DNA of 64,000 bases from positions 1,314,673 to 1,378,672 of the forward strand of contig CM055109.1 in NCBI GenBank assembly GCA_029204225.1. Reading direction: 5' to 3'. Both the position numbers and the translations under genes were made by a program. Source of the DNA: Diphasiastrum complanatum (lineage: Eukaryota > Streptophyta > Lycopodiopsida > Lycopodiales > Lycopodiaceae). The notes beneath the pieces are model-generated. The model saw nothing but the letters and a program-made list of their open reading frames with translations, was not told the DNA's origin and searched no databases. Below are positions 61,470-64,000 of the stretch, one piece after another (position 1 is the stretch's first letter; each line of letters begins with the position of its first letter).

Positions 61470-61778
61470 TTGATCAGAATCTATGTACAGAACAGTGTAA
61501 GTGTTACACCTGAAATCGAGGGCCCTAAAAAGCAAGCTGCTCCTGCCTCAACAGCCTTTCAGGTTGCTCAAGATGCAAAAATTATTATATATGATCAAAC
61601 ATGCATAGAAGTCCTTCCCAATACAGAGGAAGGCGATATTATAGCAGAGAGGCCTGTTGCCTTAAAAGGCATAGAAGTCCTTCCGACAACAGAGGAAGAC
61701 AAGATTATAGAAGAGGAAATTGTTGTCTTATCAGTTCTTAATACTGATATTGAAAATATAGAAAAATTTTCTGAATAG
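61470..61778 (+). other. Open frame with a 66-bp tandem repeat, probable exon
   Basis: A 102-codon frame without any in-frame ATG ends at the stop 61776-61778. It contains two copies of a 22-residue unit starting IEVLPNTEEGDIIAE and IEVLPTTEEDKIIEE, encoded by tandem 66-bp repeats (61605-61670, 61671-61736). A possible splice acceptor (TATGTACAG) precedes codon NSVSVTPE near 61491, so it could be a terminal exon. The encoded protein is acidic and not recognised. It ends tail to tail with the minus-strand gene at 61972-62930. Confidence 0.35.
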
Positions 61779-61971
61779 ATATTCATTTGTAATAGAGGTA
61801 CATTAAAAAAAAAGATACAATCTTACATGTAAACGACCCGTTTATGGGATTTTTATTGATATCAATATAGATTCTTACAATCAGGTTGTGTCCATAGTGT
61901 AATACTGGAATGCAATTTTCTATATTGATAAAAAGACATGATGATTGACATGTATTTGCTGATAGTGAATC

Positions 61972-62930
61972 TCAGTGTTCTTCCATAAGTTGGATTGTTT
62001 CGCCAATATCTCTGCATTTGATCTCAAGCTCATGTCTTTTATGTACCTGCAAACTAATACAAAGTGAGTTACAATAAGTATAGAGATTGTATGAGAAAAT
62101 TTTTATTAAAACTATTCACAAAGAATCGAGTGTTTATAGTTACTTATGAGTTTAACATTGAAAATGAATCTGAAGTCTGAAAGTACATCGTCATGTAGGA
62201 GCAATAGTTCCCACCTGATGTAATTTAGACTCCAATTTTCTTCCACCTCAACACATCTAAAAAATGCATCACTGTATATAATTTCAATATTTTTTTGTTT
62301 TGAATATCCACTGGCTTCCAAGTCTTGATCGAGTGGCACCCATTTACCTTTTTTTTTTCTTTTTTTCCATCTTGCATAATGGAAGCATAAGCTCAACATT
62401 TGGGTTTCAATTTGATAACAAAAGCACATGGAAGACATTTTAATTCTACATTCTATTTCTCCATCTGATCTGTTGTCCCAGCCTTCATCCATAAGTTCAG
62501 ATAATAAACTAATAAATTTCTACATACAAACATCGTTGGGGTTTTGTGTATATTGACACTTGAAAAGAAATCCACAAATATATTCAAGGAAATAAACCAA
62601 CTCAATCTGACTGTTTTTTATCTTGTGCTTATCTTTAATGAATTTTTTACATAATTATATAGCTTGCAATGAAATGATTCTGAAACTGCAACATCTGGAG
62701 CAATTCATTCATTACTTTCAAAACTAGGTAATGGAATTGGGACTATTTGTCCAAAATATCCTTTTGTATCAGGAATGTACATTGATTGATAAAAATAGTT
62801 CCCACTATCAACTAGATCTTTTGCAGTTCTACCTCGATATTACAGCTGTTCAATACCAAGGTGCATAAAATCTAACACATCTGCTAGAGATCCACTGGGC
62901 TCTCATTCATTTTTGTTGGATGAATATAAA
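61972..62930 (-). pseudogene. Unrecognised intron-containing family, copy 2
   Basis: Minus-strand exon 62930-62157 follows a good acceptor (TTTTTTTCTTGTAG) and reads DVLDFMHLGIEQL, YRGRTAKDLVDSGNYFYQSM and IPLPSFESN. Further on come LYNYVKNSLKIST, RLSWFISLNIFV and HKTPTMFVCRNL, then in another frame DEGWDNRS, IETQMLSLCFHY, WVPLDQDLEASG and VEVEENWSLNYIRWELLLL. The donor after 62157 joins in phase to exon 62046-61972 (VHKRHELEIKCRDIGETIQL, stop TGA). A few stops and one frameshift near 62500 break it. Shared blocks with 3874-4640 extend over about 200 residues including the last intron, so copies arose as DNA, not through RNA. Confidence 0.6.
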
Positions 62931-63749
62931 TCTACAAGAAAAAAATGATTATATTGGCAAATTTACTATTAGATATTTATGAATGACAAAAATCAAAGTA
63001 TAAAAAATATCAATACTCATAGTTGCAAAACAACTTTTGGATGTGAAAAATTGCCTACATTGGCAGATCTAGCCATGTAGAATATTGTACATTTTGTCAA
63101 TTTTTTTTGTTAGTCACTTGAATGGCCAAAGTGCCACTTGTAAATCCACACCTAAAGTAGGTTATTACGAGTCCAGAGGAATGGTTGTGTCCATTTGGTA
63201 GTGATTCCTACTTTGTAGGATCCAGACCATGATTTATGATGAGATTTGTACCTACCATGCACCTACCAAGCATGACTCTTGGATCTAGGCTAGGGTTTTC
63301 ATATTAGAGCAAAAAAGTTGAGTCTACTTCCTTATTACATGCTGGATTTTCACCTAACTTGGCAAAGTAAGTGTCTTTTACTATGTATTTTCATTCTCCA
63401 TAGTGAGGAGATAGAAATTTTTTGGAGCCTCAAGGAGAAACCCGAGTTTTCTCTCATTGTATGATGATAGTGATTGATTCCAATGAAAATCAGCTTTGGC
63501 ACACTCTAAACTCTGTCTACAGGCCGTACTACAGCCTCATTTTCACACGTGTGAAGTCAGATTATAGTTTTTGATCAATGCTCTGATTGTCTCTATTTGT
63601 TTTCTATCAAGCTGCTAAACTAGATCTTGTTTTTTGATAACTAGTATCTGATAGATTGTTTAACAAGAACACAATCAACCCTGTGGATCATTCAAAGATT
63701 CATTTATGGTCCTTATTACTGTACTTTTAACATTGGATTTGTCTTCCTA
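62931..63749. other. Intergenic, nothing recognised
   Basis: AT-rich. It may hold upstream exons of the minus-strand family copy 2, since that exon begins with a splice acceptor, but I could not identify them. Confidence 0.3.
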
Positions 63750-64000
63750 CTCAATAATGCAGGTCCGATATCTTGGAATAGTTCGAATCTGACCTCCATT
63801 GCAATGTCATCCATAGAATCTTGCAGCCTCTCAAAGAAAAAATTTGGTTGAGAAAATTACCATCTGATATTGGTCTTAGACAATCTATTCCAACAATAAT
63901 ACAATCTGATAATTAGAGTGCTATTGCATTATCTATCAATCCTAGATTTTATTCTAGGAGTAAGCACATTGAAGTCAGATATCACTACATCAAGAGCATG
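63750..64000 (+). pseudogene. Ty1/copia RNase H fragment at the right edge
   Basis: The plus strand reads ISWNSSNLTSIAMSSIES, then QSDN, a TAG where Gln is expected, and SAIALSINPRFYSRSKHIEV and RYHYIKSM. It matches copia RNase H (WxSKKQxxxALSSTEAEY, then CDNQSAIxLxxNPxxHxRxKHIEIxYHFIRE). The frame changes between the two parts. It runs off the window. Confidence 0.8.

Overview
The window is nuclear DNA of a land plant. Evidence: a complete phylloquinone-pathway acyl-CoA ligase gene (AAE14 type), a papain-like protease with a C-terminal granulin domain, GT-AG introns throughout, and dense plant-type transposon remains (Ty1/copia, Ty3/gypsy, Helitron, probable CACTA, tRNA-derived SINEs). I cannot name the species. 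The very transposon-rich, microsatellite-rich texture with few host genes fits a large-genome plant, possibly a non-flowering lineage, but that is inference.

Three genes look intact. (1) An RD21-like cysteine protease lies on the minus strand, 9512 down to 6717; five exons give an uninterrupted 472-residue protein. (2) An AAE14-type o-succinylbenzoyl-CoA ligase lies on the plus strand, 24791 to 34424; eleven exons join in phase to 640 residues. (3) A single-exon FAD-dependent oxidoreductase of the DAO family lies at 41747 to 43033 on the plus strand, with a TATA box 137 bases before its likely start. These are unrelated host genes, not an operon or cluster.

Left end (0-6.7 kb): a 1.12-kb tandem unit encodes an unrecognised acidic protein of about 334 residues. 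It is followed by an array of seven CACGTG boxes, a TATA box, and a broken small histone H3 gene whose residues are closest to the centromeric variant CENH3. Next come a Ulp1-type protease fragment with a real intron and, on the opposite strand, the first of two copies of an unrecognised intron-containing gene family. The second copy is at 62 kb.

Middle (9.5-24 kb): repeat arrays (one tRNA-like), fragments of copia and gypsy gag and integrase genes, a Helitron replicase remnant with a damaged HUH motif, and a hairpin repeat.

Right half (34.5-64 kb): a copia pol remnant (35.6-38.0 kb), a copia gag-protease remnant split by a 1-kb insertion (45.0-47.1 kb), a collapsed gypsy-like element (47.3-50.2 kb), one nearly full-length copia element with both LTRs (51292-56884, dead), a probable CACTA terminus at 58.1 kb, a copia 3' end with an LTR carrying a 157-bp GA repeat, and a copia RNase H fragment running off the right edge. 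Most transposon genes are killed by stops and substitutions of the kind expected from deamination of methylated cytosine.
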